The position numbers and the translations under genes were made by a program. From Rhizobium etli CFN 42 (GTDB lineage Bacteria > Pseudomonadota > Alphaproteobacteria > Rhizobiales > Rhizobiaceae), in contig NC_007761.1 in assembly GCF_000092045.1 (NCBI RefSeq), positions 1,491,001-1,555,000 on the forward strand: a stretch of DNA of 64,000 nt, given 5' to 3'. Position 1 is the first letter of the stretch. Each line of letters begins with the position of its first letter. The notes under the pieces were generated by a model. That model ran no database searches and had not been told where the DNA came from. It saw only the letters and a program-made list of their open reading frames with translations. This document shows positions 10,377 through 19,465 of this stretch, piece after piece.

Positions 10377-11777
10377 TCAAACCTCGTCTTCCACACGCAG
10401 CGCCCCCTTCGATCCGGCGATGCGCGCCACCAGATCCGGCAGGCTCTCGACCTCGCTCCATCGCCCGCCGGAACCCTTCGGCAGCTCGGCGGAGGCGGAA
10501 GGAAGCAGCGCTGCGGAAAAGCCCAGCTTCTCGGCTTCCTTGAGGCGCTGGGCGGTGTGCGCAACCGGCCGGATGGCGCCCGACAGGCTGACTTCGCCGA
10601 AATAGACGCAATCGGCGGGAAGGGCAATACCGGCGAGCGAGGAAACCAGCGCCGAAGCGACGGCGAGATCGGCCGCCGGCTCGGAAATGCGGTAGCCGCC
10701 GGCGACGTTGAGATAGACGTCGTGCTGGCCGAGCCGGACGCCACAATGGGCTTCCAGAACCGCCAGGATCATCGACAGCCGAGCCGAATCCCAGCCGACC
10801 ACGGCGCGCCGCGGCGTGCCGAGCGAGGTCGGCGCCACCAGCGCCTGCACCTCGACGAGCACGGGCCGCGTCCCTTCCATGCCGGCAAAGACCGCAGCTC
10901 CAGGTGATTTTTCGTTGCGCTCGCCGAGGAAGAGCTCGGAGGGGTTGGCGACCTCGCGCAGTCCTCTGTCCGACATTTCGAAGACGCCGATCTCGTCGGT
11001 CGGGCCGAAGCGGTTCTTGACCGTGCGCAGGATGCGGTAGTGATGGCCGCGATCGCCCTCGAAATAGAGCACGGCATCGACCATGTGTTCGACGACGCGC
11101 GGGCCGGCGATCTGCCCGTCCTTGGTAACATGCCCGACGAGCACCATCGCCGCTCCCGTCTGCTTGGCGAAGCGGATCATCGCCTGCACGCCGGTGCGCA
11201 CCTGCGTCACCGTTCCCGGCGCGGATTCGGCAAGCTCACTCCACAGCGTCTGGATCGAATCGATGATGACGAGATCGGGCCGTTTGCCCTCGGCGAGCGT
11301 CGCCAGAATATCCTCGACATTGGTTTCGGCCGCCAGCATCACGTCGGTATCGGCTGCGGCAAGACGTTGCGCCCGCAGCCGGACCTGCGCCACCGCCTCC
11401 TCGCCGGAGACATAGATGATCTTGTGGCTGCGCCGCGCAAGGGCGGCCGCCGCCTGCATCAGCAGCGTCGATTTGCCAATGCCGGGATCGCCGCCGATCA
11501 GTACAGCCGAGCCGCGCACGAAACCGCCGCCGAGCGCCCGGTCGAGCTCCGACATGGCGGTATGGATACGCGGCGCTTCCTCGATTTCGCCGGAGAGCGC
11601 CGTCAGCGTCACCGGCCGGCCCTTCTTCGGCGTCTTGCCGGGACCGGCGCCGATGCCGCCCATCGGGTCCTCCTCGACGATGGTGTTCCACTCGCCGCAA
11701 TTGTCGCATTTGCCGGCCCAGCGGTTATGAACCGCGCCGCAATTCTGGCAGATGAATTGTGTCTTGGCCTTCGCCAT
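10377..11777 (-). CDS. radA: DNA repair protein RadA (Sms)
   Basis: RecA-related ATPase that drives branch migration and processes recombination intermediates. The 466-residue product has an N-terminal C4 zinc finger (Cys10, Cys13, Cys24, Cys27), a Walker A motif GGDPGIGKST at about 95-104, the RadA-specific KNRFGPTDEIGVFEM near residue 253 and a Lon-protease-like C-terminal domain (about 300-450). ATG 11777 is preferred to the adjacent TTG at 11780. A 90-bp gap separates it from cvpA; radA-cvpA-purF may be one transcript. Confidence 0.96.
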   Translation of the reverse strand: MAKAKTQFICQNCGAVHNRWAGKCDNCGEWNTIVEEDPMGGIGAGPGKTPKKGRPVTLTALSGEIEEAPRIHTAMSELDRALGGGFVRGSAVLIGGDPGIGKSTLLMQAAAALARRSHKIIYVSGEEAVAQVRLRAQRLAAADTDVMLAAETNVEDILATLAEGKRPDLVIIDSIQTLWSELAESAPGTVTQVRTGVQAMIRFAKQTGAAMVLVGHVTKDGQIAGPRVVEHMVDAVLYFEGDRGHHYRILRTVKNRFGPTDEIGVFEMSDRGLREVANPSELFLGERNEKSPGAAVFAGMEGTRPVLVEVQALVAPTSLGTPRRAVVGWDSARLSMILAVLEAHCGVRLGQHDVYLNVAGGYRISEPAADLAVASALVSSLAGIALPADCVYFGEVSLSGAIRPVAHTAQRLKEAEKLGFSAALLPSASAELPKGSGGRWSEVESLPDLVARIAGSKGALRVEDEV

Positions 11778-11943
11778 CAAATGTTTCTTTCAGTCGCGTT
11801 CCACAATGAAGCATTCGCGGGCTTCATCGAATCATTGTCGTGCTTGAGATAATGGCTATCGCGACGGATCAAAACTAATGATTTCCCCATCAGCCTTCGC
11901 CGTGCCTATGCTTTTCACCTCTGATCATCAGCTACGGTGGAAG

Positions 11944-12579
11944 ATGTTCGACTATTCGCTTGCGCACTGGCTCGCATTTCTATCGGCGGCGGTTTTGCTC
12001 AACCTGTCGCCCGGCCCCGACATCGCTTTCATCCTCGGCCACACGATGAGAGGCGGGAAACGCGCAGGTTTTTCGGCATTGTTCGGCGTCTGGTCAGGCG
12101 CCTGTCTGCATGTGCTGATGGCGGCATTGGGCCTTTCCGCCGTGCTTGCCGCCTCTGCCTTCGCTTTCTCAAGCGTCAAATGGCTGGGCGCCGCCTATCT
12201 CGTCTGGCTGGGCATCCAGGCTTTGCGCACCCGTGGTGGCAGCGGCCTGATCAAGGCGGCCGGTGAAGAATTGCCGATCGCAAGCATCTACCGCCAGGGA
12301 ATTCTGGTTTCGCTCCTCAATCCGAAAGTGGCGATATTCTTCCTGGCCTTCCTGCCGCAATTCGTCGCAGAGGGGGCAGGGCCCGCATGGGCGCAGCTCA
12401 TGCTGCATGGCGGCTTCATCATCGTCGTCGCGGCCTTCATCGAACCGCCGCTCGTCCTTCTCGGCGGGCGCCTTGCGGACGCACTAAGGCACAATGAAAA
12501 AATCGGACTGTGGCTCGATCGCGGCCTGGGCGCGCTTTTCCTGGCTCTCGGCGTCCGCCTTGCGCTAAGCAGCCGTTGA
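11944..12579 (+). CDS. LysE/RhtB family amino-acid exporter
   Basis: Inner-membrane exporter of the LysE/RhtB family, 211 residues with about six hydrophobic segments. The family signature NLSPGPDIAFILGHTMRGG lies at about residues 19-37 (asparagine through glycines) and YLVWLGIQALR near residue 80. Members export amino acids or homoserine lactones; the substrate cannot be told. The reading frame extends upstream to 11878, but the ATG at 11944 has GGTGGA upstream and places the first membrane segment normally. It is divergent from radA and convergent with alr. Confidence 0.85.
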   Translation: MFDYSLAHWLAFLSAAVLLNLSPGPDIAFILGHTMRGGKRAGFSALFGVWSGACLHVLMAALGLSAVLAASAFAFSSVKWLGAAYLVWLGIQALRTRGGSGLIKAAGEELPIASIYRQGILVSLLNPKVAIFFLAFLPQFVAEGAGPAWAQLMLHGGFIIVVAAFIEPPLVLLGGRLADALRHNEKIGLWLDRGLGALFLALGVRLALSSR

Positions 12580-12588
12580 GGGCCAGCT

Positions 12589-13752
12589 TTATTCTTCGGC
12601 GACATAGCGCCGCTCGTGGCGCAGCCCCATGCTGGTCAGGATCTCGTATCCGATCGTCCCCGCCGCTCGCGCGACGTCATCAAGCGCCATGTTCTTTCCG
12701 AACAGCTCGACATAGTCGCCGGCGCGCACGGCGTTTTCCGGCAGATCGGTGACGTCGAAAATAGTCAGGTCCATGGTGATCCGGCCGGCGACTGGCACTT
12801 TGTGTCCGGCGATGAAGCCTTGCCCGCCTTGCGGCACGGCCTGACGCAGCGGCACGCCGCCGCTCGATTGGCTGCGCATATAGCCGTCAGCATAACCCGC
12901 CGAGACGATCGCCAGCCGGCTGTCGCGGTGAAGCTGCAGCGCCCGCCCGTAACTGACCGTCTCGCCGGCCTTGACGGTGCGCACCTGAATGATGCGCGCT
13001 TCCGTCGTTGCCACTGGCCGCATCGGATTTGTCACGCCGCAGACCGCTTCGCCGCCGTAAAGCGCGATGCCGGGACGGGTCAGGTCGAAATGATAATCCT
13101 CGCCGAGAAAGATGCCGGCCGAGGCGGCTAGACTTGAATCGATACCTTCATAGGCGGCCGTAACCTTGCGGAATGATTCGAGCTGTTGCCGGTTCATAAG
13201 GTGGCTGGGATCGTCGCCGCAGGCGAGATGGCTCATGACCAGCACCGGCGCGAAGCTTGCCGGCCGCGAGACGTCGTCGGCAAGGGCGATGGCGTCGTCG
13301 ATGTGCAGCCCCAGCCGATTGAAGCCGGTATCGACATGCAGCGCGCAGGGATAATCGCCATAATCGGCAAGCACCGCCATCCAGAAGGCGAACTGCTCGT
13401 CGGAGGAAATCACCGGCACCAGATCATTGTCGAAGAACCGCCTTTCCGTGCCCGGCCATATGCCCGAGAGCACGAAGATGCGCGCCTCGGGCGCATAGAG
13501 GCGAAGGGTGACGCCCTCATCGACGGTCGCGACGAAGAAATCCCGGGCGCCTGCGAGGTAGAGCGCTTCGCCGGCATCCTCGATGCCCATGCCGTAGGCG
13601 TCCGCCTTGACGACGGCTGCGGCGCGCGCTGCACCAGAGCGGCGCGCCATGTCGCGCCAGTTCTCCGTGAGCGCACTCAGGTCGACGGTCAGCCGCAGTC
13701 CTGCGGAATTGAAAAGCTCATCGTCTTCGGAGGGGATAGGAAAATCTGTCAT
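12589..13752 (-). CDS. alr: Alanine racemase
   Basis: PLP enzyme interconverting L- and D-alanine for peptidoglycan precursors or alanine catabolism. The 387-residue product has the PLP lysine as Lys49 in AVVKADAYGMG and the second catalytic tyrosine in the GYADGY region near residue 275. The C-terminal beta domain is present (GRITMDLTIFDVT, GYEILTSMG). ATG 13752 is chosen although the frame runs open to 13860. Rhizobia may carry a second racemase (dadX); this copy could be either biosynthetic or catabolic. It is divergent from the AraC gene. Confidence 0.93.
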   Translation of the reverse strand: MTDFPIPSEDDELFNSAGLRLTVDLSALTENWRDMARRSGAARAAAVVKADAYGMGIEDAGEALYLAGARDFFVATVDEGVTLRLYAPEARIFVLSGIWPGTERRFFDNDLVPVISSDEQFAFWMAVLADYGDYPCALHVDTGFNRLGLHIDDAIALADDVSRPASFAPVLVMSHLACGDDPSHLMNRQQLESFRKVTAAYEGIDSSLAASAGIFLGEDYHFDLTRPGIALYGGEAVCGVTNPMRPVATTEARIIQVRTVKAGETVSYGRALQLHRDSRLAIVSAGYADGYMRSQSSGGVPLRQAVPQGGQGFIAGHKVPVAGRITMDLTIFDVTDLPENAVRAGDYVELFGKNMALDDVARAAGTIGYEILTSMGLRHERRYVAEE

Positions 13753-13856
13753 GAATCGCCGTGAAGAAATGGAAGGAGCCGCCCCGCCCAGTCTAGAGAG
13801 GATTGTGGCCAAGGAAAAGCGCAGGCGGTCACATATCACCTTTGCCTGTCGTACGG

Positions 13857-13875
13857 TCACTTTTGTTCAAGACGG
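13857..13875 (+). promoter_or_regulatory. Putative AraC-regulator operator, copy 1
   Basis: The 19-base element TCACTTTTGTTCAAGACGG lies 28 bases before the AraC-family start codon. A closely matching copy (16 of 19) precedes azlC at 14762-14780. Two matching elements upstream of a regulator and its neighbouring transporter suggest the binding site of that regulator; this is inferred from the repeat alone. Confidence 0.6.
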
Positions 13876-13903
13876 ATGCAGGTTTTCACGCTAATTTTTC
13901 CGG

Positions 13904-14761
13904 ATGCAGAACGTATCGCAGAAAGAGGCGGCGGAAGCCATGCCGCTCGCGGAAGTGGAATCCGCCCGCTTCTGGCGGGATAGCCGCTTCCGCGACATGG
14001 AATGCCTGAGCGCCACCTTCCTGACGCATGAATACGCACCGCACGCGCACGATACATTCAGCATCGGCGCGATAGAAAGCGGCACCCAGATCGCCACCCT
14101 CAGCGGCAGGCGGGAGGAAACCGGCCCGGGCGATCTCTATCTGATAGATCCCGGCGTCATCCATGACGGTGCTCCGGGCGGCGAGGGCTACCGTTACCGC
14201 ATGATCTATCCCGACATGAAGCTGTTCATCGACATTCTGGAGGATGTCACCGGCAAGGCCTTCCATGCGACACCGTCTTTCTCCAGCGGGCTTCCGCGCG
14301 ATCCTGAGCTCGCCAATGCCTTTCACGCCGCCCATCGCACGCTCGAAAACGGTGCCGGCGCGCTGGAGTCCGATGAAGGCATGTTCTCGGTGCTGGCGGC
14401 GATCTTCGCGCGTCACGGCAGCGCCATCGTCGTTCCTGTCGATACGCGGGAACGAAGCGCGGTCGCCCGCGCCCGCGAATACCTGATCGAGAACTTCGAC
14501 CTCGATGTCGGCCTTGAGGAATTGGCCGGGGTAGCGGGATTGAGCCGCGCTCACCTCATCCGGGCTTTCCGCAAGGAATATCACATCACGCCACATGCCT
14601 TCCTGACGGACCGGCGCGTGCAGGTGGCCCGCCGGCTGCTGCGGCAGGGGCACATGCCGGCCGATATCGCGCTCGAATGTGGTTTTGCCGATCAGGCGCA
14701 TTTCACCCGCCATTTCAAGGCGCGCACTGGCGTGACCCCCGGCCAATTCCGCCTGGGCTGA
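13904..14761 (+). CDS. AraC family transcriptional regulator
   Basis: DNA-binding regulator of 285 residues. The N-terminal AraC-ligand/cupin region (about residues 20-150) includes HEYAPHAHDTFSIGAIESG and GDLYLIDPGVIHDG. The C-terminal double helix-turn-helix (about 185-283) shows LAGVAGLSRAHLIRAFRKE and DIALECGFADQAHFTRHFK. It sits 68 bases upstream of azlC on the same strand and shares a 19-bp upstream element with it, so it probably autoregulates and controls azlCD. The likely effector is a branched-chain or related amino acid, an inference from the target alone. Confidence 0.9.
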   Translation: MQNVSQKEAAEAMPLAEVESARFWRDSRFRDMECLSATFLTHEYAPHAHDTFSIGAIESGTQIATLSGRREETGPGDLYLIDPGVIHDGAPGGEGYRYRMIYPDMKLFIDILEDVTGKAFHATPSFSSGLPRDPELANAFHAAHRTLENGAGALESDEGMFSVLAAIFARHGSAIVVPVDTRERSAVARAREYLIENFDLDVGLEELAGVAGLSRAHLIRAFRKEYHITPHAFLTDRRVQVARRLLRQGHMPADIALECGFADQAHFTRHFKARTGVTPGQFRLG

Positions 14762-14780
14762 TCACTTTCGTTCAATACAG
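14762..14780 (+). promoter_or_regulatory. Putative AraC-regulator operator, copy 2
   Basis: TCACTTTCGTTCAATACAG begins directly after the AraC gene's stop codon and ends 49 bases before the azlC start. It matches the copy at 13857-13875 at 16 of 19 positions in the same orientation, core CACTTTYGTTCAAKAC. A promoter for azlCD separate from the regulator's own is therefore likely. Confidence 0.62.
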
Positions 14781-14829
14781 CCATGGGTGGGCTGGGCTAA
14801 CCCTCCGCGATGTTGATCAGGAGGTTGCC

Positions 14830-15549
14830 ATGCTGCAGCACAGCCGGCCATCCGGCAAATTTCGTCTTGGCGAATTTATCGCCGGTATGCGCACCATCTT
14901 TCCGCTTGTCGTCGCCGTTTTGCCGATCGGCCTTGTCTTCGGCGCGGTCGCCGCTGCCAAGGGCCTTTCGCCGCTGGAAACGACACTGATGAGCGCACTT
15001 GTTTTCGCAGGCGGTTCGCAATTCGTGGCGATGGACATCTGGACGCATCCGGCAAGCTGGATCGGCGTCGGCTTCGCAGCCCTGCTGGTCAATATCCGCC
15101 ACGTGCTGATGAGCGCGTCGATCGGCACGAAGATGCAGTCTTTCCCCGGCGTCAAACGTTATATCGCCATGCTCTTCCTCGCCGATGAGCTCTGGGCCAT
15201 GGCGGAATTCCGGGCCGGCAGCACAAGGCTGACACCCGCCTGGTATGCCGGCATCGTCACGCCCTTCTACCTCACCTGGGTCGGCTCTTCGCTGACAGGC
15301 GCACTGCTCGGCGCCTTTCTCGGCAATCCTGCCGTCATCGGCCTCGACTTCGCCTTTCCGGCTGTCTTCGTCGCGCTCGTCATGGGCTTCTGGAAGGGGC
15401 CGGAAACCGGCGCCGTGCTTGCCGCAAGCGGTGCCGCTTCCGTTGCAGTCCACCATTTCGTGCCGGGGGTCTGGTATATCGCCGCTGGTGCGCTGGCCGG
15501 GCTGTCAATGGCCCTCTGGCAGGGCAGGGCGCGGGAGCAGGCGGTATGA
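14830..15549 (+). CDS. azlC: AzlC family branched-chain amino-acid exporter, large subunit
   Basis: Inner-membrane component of a two-subunit amino-acid exporter (BrnF/AzlC type), 239 residues with several membrane segments. Recognisable are FPLVVAVLPIGLVFGAVA near residue 25, SALVFAGGSQFVA near residue 57 and NIRHVLMSASIG near residue 90. ATG 14830 has a strong AGGAGG site; the longer upstream frame is inside the AraC gene. It overlaps azlD by four bases (ATGA), the usual arrangement. Family members export branched-chain amino acids or methionine. Confidence 0.92.
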   Translation: MLQHSRPSGKFRLGEFIAGMRTIFPLVVAVLPIGLVFGAVAAAKGLSPLETTLMSALVFAGGSQFVAMDIWTHPASWIGVGFAALLVNIRHVLMSASIGTKMQSFPGVKRYIAMLFLADELWAMAEFRAGSTRLTPAWYAGIVTPFYLTWVGSSLTGALLGAFLGNPAVIGLDFAFPAVFVALVMGFWKGPETGAVLAASGAASVAVHHFVPGVWYIAAGALAGLSMALWQGRAREQAV

Positions 15550-15848
15550 CGCTCGACCTCAACACCCTTATCGCCATCCTCACGATGGCTGCTGCAACGG
15601 TATTTACCCGCGTCAGCGGTCTCGTCCTGATCCGGCATATCGAGATCGATGAGCGCCGGAGAACGGCGATCGAAGCCATTCCGCCTGCCGTGCTGATGGC
15701 CGTCATCGCCCCGACCGCCTTTGCGACCGGCTGGGCGGAGACCCTGGCCTGCGCGGCAACGGCAATTGCCGCACGCCGCCTGCCGATGCTTGCAAGCGTC
15801 GTGGTTGGCGTCGCAACGGTCGCGCTGTTGCGGGCAGCCGGGCTCTAA
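15546..15848 (+). CDS. azlD: AzlD family branched-chain amino-acid exporter, small subunit
   Basis: Small inner-membrane partner of AzlC, 100 residues with three to four hydrophobic segments, e.g. TLIAILTMAAATVFTRVSG at about residues 6-24. The charged stretch RRTAIEAIPPAVLMAV near residue 37 is typical of AzlD. Its start codon overlaps the azlC stop, indicating translational coupling. Convergent with dnaB, with only 24 bases between stops. Confidence 0.9.
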   Translation: MTLDLNTLIAILTMAAATVFTRVSGLVLIRHIEIDERRRTAIEAIPPAVLMAVIAPTAFATGWAETLACAATAIAARRLPMLASVVVGVATVALLRAAGL

Positions 15849-15852
15849 AGGA

Positions 15853-15877
15853 ATTGACGCGCGGGTACTGCGTCAAT
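15853..15877. terminator. Hairpin between convergent azlD and dnaB
   Basis: ATTGACGC (15853-15860) pairs perfectly with GCGTCAAT (15870-15877) around a nine-base loop in the short gap between convergent stops, overlapping the last bases of dnaB. There is no U tract on either side, so bidirectional termination is plausible but weakly supported. Confidence 0.4.
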
Positions 15878-17375
15878 GTTCCTCATACTGTATGAAGGAA
15901 GGATCTGCGAGATCGGCGAAGCGGGTGAATTCCGCCTGGAAGGCGAGCTTCACCGTGCCTGTCGGTCCGTGACGTTGCTTGGCGATGATGACGTCGGCGG
16001 TGCCCTTCACCTTGTCGAACAGTGCTTCCCACTCCGGATATTTCGGATCGTGAGGATCGCGCGGCTCCTGATTCTTGACGTAATATTCCTCGCGGAACAC
16101 GAAGAGCACGACGTCGGCATCCTGCTCGATCGAACCGGATTCACGGAGGTCGGAGAGCTGCGGGCGCTTGTCGTCGCGGCTTTCGACCTGACGCGAGAGC
16201 TGCGACAGCGCGATGATCGGAACGTTGAGCTCCTTGCCGAGCGCCTTGAGGCCGGTGGTGATCTGGGTGATTTCCTGGACGCGATTGTCGCTTGATTTGC
16301 CGGAGCCGGTCATCAGCTGCACGTAGTCGACCACGAGCACGTCGAGGCCACGCTGGCGCTTGAGGCGGCGCGCCCTCGCCGAAAGCTGGGCGATGGAGAT
16401 GCCGCCGGTCTGGTCGATATAGAGCGGCACCTTCTGCATCATCATCGAGCAGGCGACGAGCTTTTCGAAATCGGCATCGTTGATGTCGCCGCGCCGGATC
16501 TTCGAGGAGGAGACTTCCGTCTGCTCGGAGATGATACGGGTGGCGAGCTGTTCGGACGACATTTCGAGCGAGTAGAAGCCGACGACGCCGCCGTTCTTTG
16601 CCTTCATGCTGCCGTCCGGCTGCACCTCGCCCTCATAGGCGGCGGCGATGTTGTAGGCGATGTTGGTCGCAAGCGAGGTCTTGCCCATGCCGGGGCGTCC
16701 GGCGAGGATGATCAAGTCCGAACGCTGCAGGCCGCCCATCTTGGCATCAAGCGAATGGATGCCGGTGGAAATGCCGGAAAGGCCGCCGTCGCGCTCCTTG
16801 GCGACGGCCGCCATGTCGATCGCCAGCGCCACGGCGTCGTTGAAAGACTGGAAGCCGCCATCGTAACGGCCATTTTCGGCGAGCTCGAACAGCCGGCGTT
16901 CGGTATCCTCGATTTGCGACTGCGGCGGCATATCGAGCGGCGCGTCATAGGCGATGTTGACGACATCCTCCCCGATGGTGATCAGCGCCCGGCGCAGCGC
17001 GAGATCATAGATCGCCCGGCCGTAATCCTCGGCGTTGATGACCGTGACCGCGTTGCTGACGAGGCTTGCCAGATATTGCGAAACCGTCATGTCGCCGACT
17101 TTCTCGTCGGCTTTCAGGAAGGTCTTGATCGTCACCGGATTGGCGATCTTGCCCATGCGGATGATGTCGCCGGCGACCTCGAAGATCTTCCGGTGCAGCG
17201 GTTCGTAGAGATGGATCGGCTTGAGGAAGTCCGACACCCGGTAATAGGCGTCGTTGTTCATCAGGATGGCGCCGAGAAGCGCCTGCTCGGCTTCGATATT
17301 GTTGGGTGCTTCGCGGTAATGCTGCTCCGACGGAGCAACGGCTGCAATCTTTCGAGCGGCGTCGTTCATCATCAT
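15873..17375 (-). CDS. dnaB: Replicative DNA helicase DnaB
   Basis: Hexameric 5'-3' helicase at the replication fork, about 500 residues. The N-terminal DnaB domain begins EAPNNIEAEQALLGAILM; the RecA-like C-terminal domain shows the Walker A GRPGMGKTSLA, Walker B LDVLVVDYVQLM and the LSQLSRQVESR motif. Three consecutive ATG codons (17375, 17372, 17369) are possible starts and none has a strong ribosome site; the outermost is reported. No intein is present. Downstream it meets azlD tail to tail. Confidence 0.95.
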   Translation of the reverse strand: MMMNDAARKIAAVAPSEQHYREAPNNIEAEQALLGAILMNNDAYYRVSDFLKPIHLYEPLHRKIFEVAGDIIRMGKIANPVTIKTFLKADEKVGDMTVSQYLASLVSNAVTVINAEDYGRAIYDLALRRALITIGEDVVNIAYDAPLDMPPQSQIEDTERRLFELAENGRYDGGFQSFNDAVALAIDMAAVAKERDGGLSGISTGIHSLDAKMGGLQRSDLIILAGRPGMGKTSLATNIAYNIAAAYEGEVQPDGSMKAKNGGVVGFYSLEMSSEQLATRIISEQTEVSSSKIRRGDINDADFEKLVACSMMMQKVPLYIDQTGGISIAQLSARARRLKRQRGLDVLVVDYVQLMTGSGKSSDNRVQEITQITTGLKALGKELNVPIIALSQLSRQVESRDDKRPQLSDLRESGSIEQDADVVLFVFREEYYVKNQEPRDPHDPKYPEWEALFDKVKGTADVIIAKQRHGPTGTVKLAFQAEFTRFADLADPSFIQYEEH

Positions 17376-17721
17376 CCGTTCTGTCTTTTTCCAACTCCGG
17401 ATTTGCAATTCCGGATGGAGAAAATCAAGGGGCTGCGAAAGGAGCGGGGCCCGTCTCGCCTAAATCCTGAACGCTGTGCCCATTGTTCGACTTCTCCACA
17501 GTCCCGGGCGCCACAAATGCGAAATACTGGCAGTGTCACCCGCAGGACACGGTACGGAGCCGACTCAGCTCATCCGTTCCGGAGAAGGGTATGTTAGCGC
17601 GATGACATCGGCCACGCAGCAAAAACATCCGGAAATCCCCCGCCAAAAAAGCGCGCACAGAAAACAAAAAAGCCCGGCACGGCGGCCGGGCTTTCCCTCT
17701 CGCGGTTTTGTTCCGGCGAAA
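17376..17721. other. Intergenic region upstream of dnaB
   Basis: This 346-bp gap lies between rplI and dnaB, both on the minus strand. It holds the rplI terminator (17663-17694). The remainder presumably contains the dnaB promoter, but I see no clear -35/-10 pair, RNA gene or coding sequence in it. Confidence 0.5.
17663..17694 (-). terminator. Rho-independent terminator of the rpsF-rplI operon
   Basis: On the minus strand the sequence forms a ten-base stem AAAGCCCGGC/GCCGGGCTTT (17685-17694 with 17669-17678) followed by a T run. It lies 28 bases after the rplI stop, the expected place for the end of the ribosomal operon. Confidence 0.85.
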
Positions 17722-18300
17722 TTATGCTTCGTTTTCGTCGAGGCCGTCTGCTTCCGGATCGAAGAAATCTTCCGGACGCAGCGCGTCTTCGTCGACGCCG
17801 TAGATCGCGTCGACCGAGGTGAGTTCTTCGCCCTTGGCCTGGCGCTCGGCCTCTTCGGCAGAACGGGCAACGTTCAGTTCGATGTTGATTTCGACTTCGG
17901 CATGCAGCTGCAGCTCGACCTTGTGCAGGCCGATCGCCTTGATCGGCGTGTTCAGGTGAACCTGGTTGCGGCCGATGTTGAAGCCTTCGGCGGCGAGAAC
18001 CTCGACGACGTCACGGGCAGCGACCGAGCCGTAGAGCTGGCCGGTTTCGCCGGCCGAACGCACGACGATGAAGGACTTGCCGTCGAGAACGTCGGCGACC
18101 TTCTGGGCTTCCGACTTGCGCTCGAGGTTGCGGGCCTCGAGCGTCGCGCGCTCGGATTCGAAGCGGGCCTTGTTGGCGGCGTTGGCGCGCAGTGCCTTGC
18201 CGAGCGGCAGCAGGTAGTTGCGGGCAAAGCCGTCGCGAACCTTTACGGTTTCGCCCATCTGGCCGAGCTTGGAGATGCGTTCGAGAAGGATGACTTCCAT
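17722..18300 (-). CDS. rplI: 50S ribosomal protein L9
   Basis: Binds 23S rRNA at the base of the L1 stalk. The 192-residue product starts [19 protein letters not shown] with the signature [18 protein letters not shown] near residue 20, then the long connecting helix and the C-terminal domain. It is longer than E. coli L9 (149) because of an acidic tail rich in Asp and Glu, common in Rhizobiales. ATG 18300 is preceded by AAAGGAA; the longer frame to 18555 is a shadow of the DUF2232 gene. Last gene of the rpsF-rpsR-DUF2232-rplI operon. Confidence 0.96.
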   Translation of the reverse strand: MEVILLERISKLGQMGETVKVRDGFARNYLLPLGKALRANAANKARFESERATLEARNLERKSEAQKVADVLDGKSFIVVRSAGETGQLYGSVAARDVVEVLAAEGFNIGRNQVHLNTPIKAIGLHKVELQLHAEVEINIELNVARSAEEAERQAKGEELTSVDAIYGVDEDALRPEDFFDPEADGLDENEA

Positions 18301-18322
18301 TTTCTTGTTCCTTTCTTGTGTC

Positions 18323-19309
18323 TCAGATTTTCGTGTCGGATTGTTTGGAGGTATCGGCATCTTTCGCCGGGGTGAGCGCGATCGCTTTGCGCGTATCGCT
18401 GAGACCCAGGACGAGGATAAGGAGAGCTGGCAGCAGCATGAGTATCGAAGCCAGGTAGCAGAGGATGAGGGCCGGTATGCGCCAGTCCTTTCCACGTGTG
18501 CGGAAATGCAGCGAGGCGAAGCCGGAGAGCATGAAACCGGCGCCGAAGGTGCCAATCACGGTCGCGCCGACGAGCGCCGGAACGCCGCCGAAGAAGCAGG
18601 CAGCAAGCCCGGCCAGGAAGATGAAGATCGAATTGCGGTTCATCCGCAGCGATGAGGGAATATCCTCGCGCGGCCGAAGGCCCCGGCCGGATGCGGCGAC
18701 GATGCGCACGGCGAAATAATAGGCGGCAAACAGCATGCTGACCCACATGCCGCCCTGCACGGCCGGCAGCATCAGCAGGATCAGCGATTTGGTCTGCGCG
18801 GTTGCCGCCGGATCGGGCATGAATTCCGGCTGCTGCTGCTTGACCGAGGTGATCAGCAGATCGACGATCGGGTCGGTGATCTCAGGCCCATAGCCGATCA
18901 TCACGCCGATGACGATGACGGCAAGCGTCACCAGCCCGCACAGATGCAGCAGGATATCAGAGAGCGGATACCAGGCAAGCAGATGGTCGGGGCCGCCGAG
19001 TTCGGAGGCGGGACGCGCGAGATTGGCAAGATGGCTGAGCCAGCCGGCCGGCAGCAGCGTCACTAGCGTCATGATGAGCGCGAAAGACGGGGAGATGAGG
19101 ACCGCACCGAGCGCCGCTCCCGTGACGACGGCCGAAATCGCGGCGGCATTGCCCCAGCCGAGTCCGACGATCAGGATCGGCAGCGCCGAGGCCGTATAGA
19201 GGAGCGCGCTGAAAAACGACGGCTGCATGCTCGCGCCCAGCACCAGCAGGGCGGCGGTCAATCCGGCGAGTGCGCCGATCAGCAGCGTTTTAAGATCCGG
19301 TCGTTTCAA
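18323..19309 (-). CDS. DUF2232 family membrane protein
   Basis: Polytopic inner-membrane protein of 328 residues, with about eight hydrophobic segments spread over the length (first at about 8-27). Recognised as DUF2232, the family that includes Bacillus YybS, by its sequence character and by its conserved position between rpsR and rplI in alphaproteobacteria. [20 protein letters not shown] near residue 50 and [17 protein letters not shown] near residue 185 are prominent. No biochemical function is established. Linkage to ribosomal genes probably reflects co-expression rather than a translation role. Confidence 0.85.
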   Translation of the reverse strand: MKRPDLKTLLIGALAGLTAALLVLGASMQPSFFSALLYTASALPILIVGLGWGNAAAISAVVTGAALGAVLISPSFALIMTLVTLLPAGWLSHLANLARPASELGGPDHLLAWYPLSDILLHLCGLVTLAVIVIGVMIGYGPEITDPIVDLLITSVKQQQPEFMPDPAATAQTKSLILLMLPAVQGGMWVSMLFAAYYFAVRIVAASGRGLRPREDIPSSLRMNRNSIFIFLAGLAACFFGGVPALVGATVIGTFGAGFMLSGFASLHFRTRGKDWRIPALILCYLASILMLLPALLILVLGLSDTRKAIALTPAKDADTSKQSDTKI

Positions 19310-19419
19310 GGTCGCTGTCCTGCTTCATCAAGCAGTTAGAGGCTGTTGCTGAATCGAATTCAGAAACGTCTCAACATGGGTTTTAAGAATTCCGATCCGC
19401 GCCCATCGCGAAAGGGAGA

Positions 19420-19443
19420 AGGGAAGGCACGAATGCCTTCCCT
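19420..19443 (-). terminator. Hairpin between rpsR and DUF2232 gene
   Basis: A ten-base perfect stem, AGGGAAGGCA (19420-19429) with TGCCTTCCCT (19434-19443), with a four-base loop. On the minus strand it is followed by TTCTCCCTTT, a weak pyrimidine tract. It lies 22 bases after the rpsR stop, so it could partly terminate or attenuate transcription so that DUF2232 and rplI are made at a lower level, or protect the rpsFR mRNA end. Confidence 0.6.
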
Positions 19444-19465
19444 CAAATCTGATTGCGTCGGCCGA

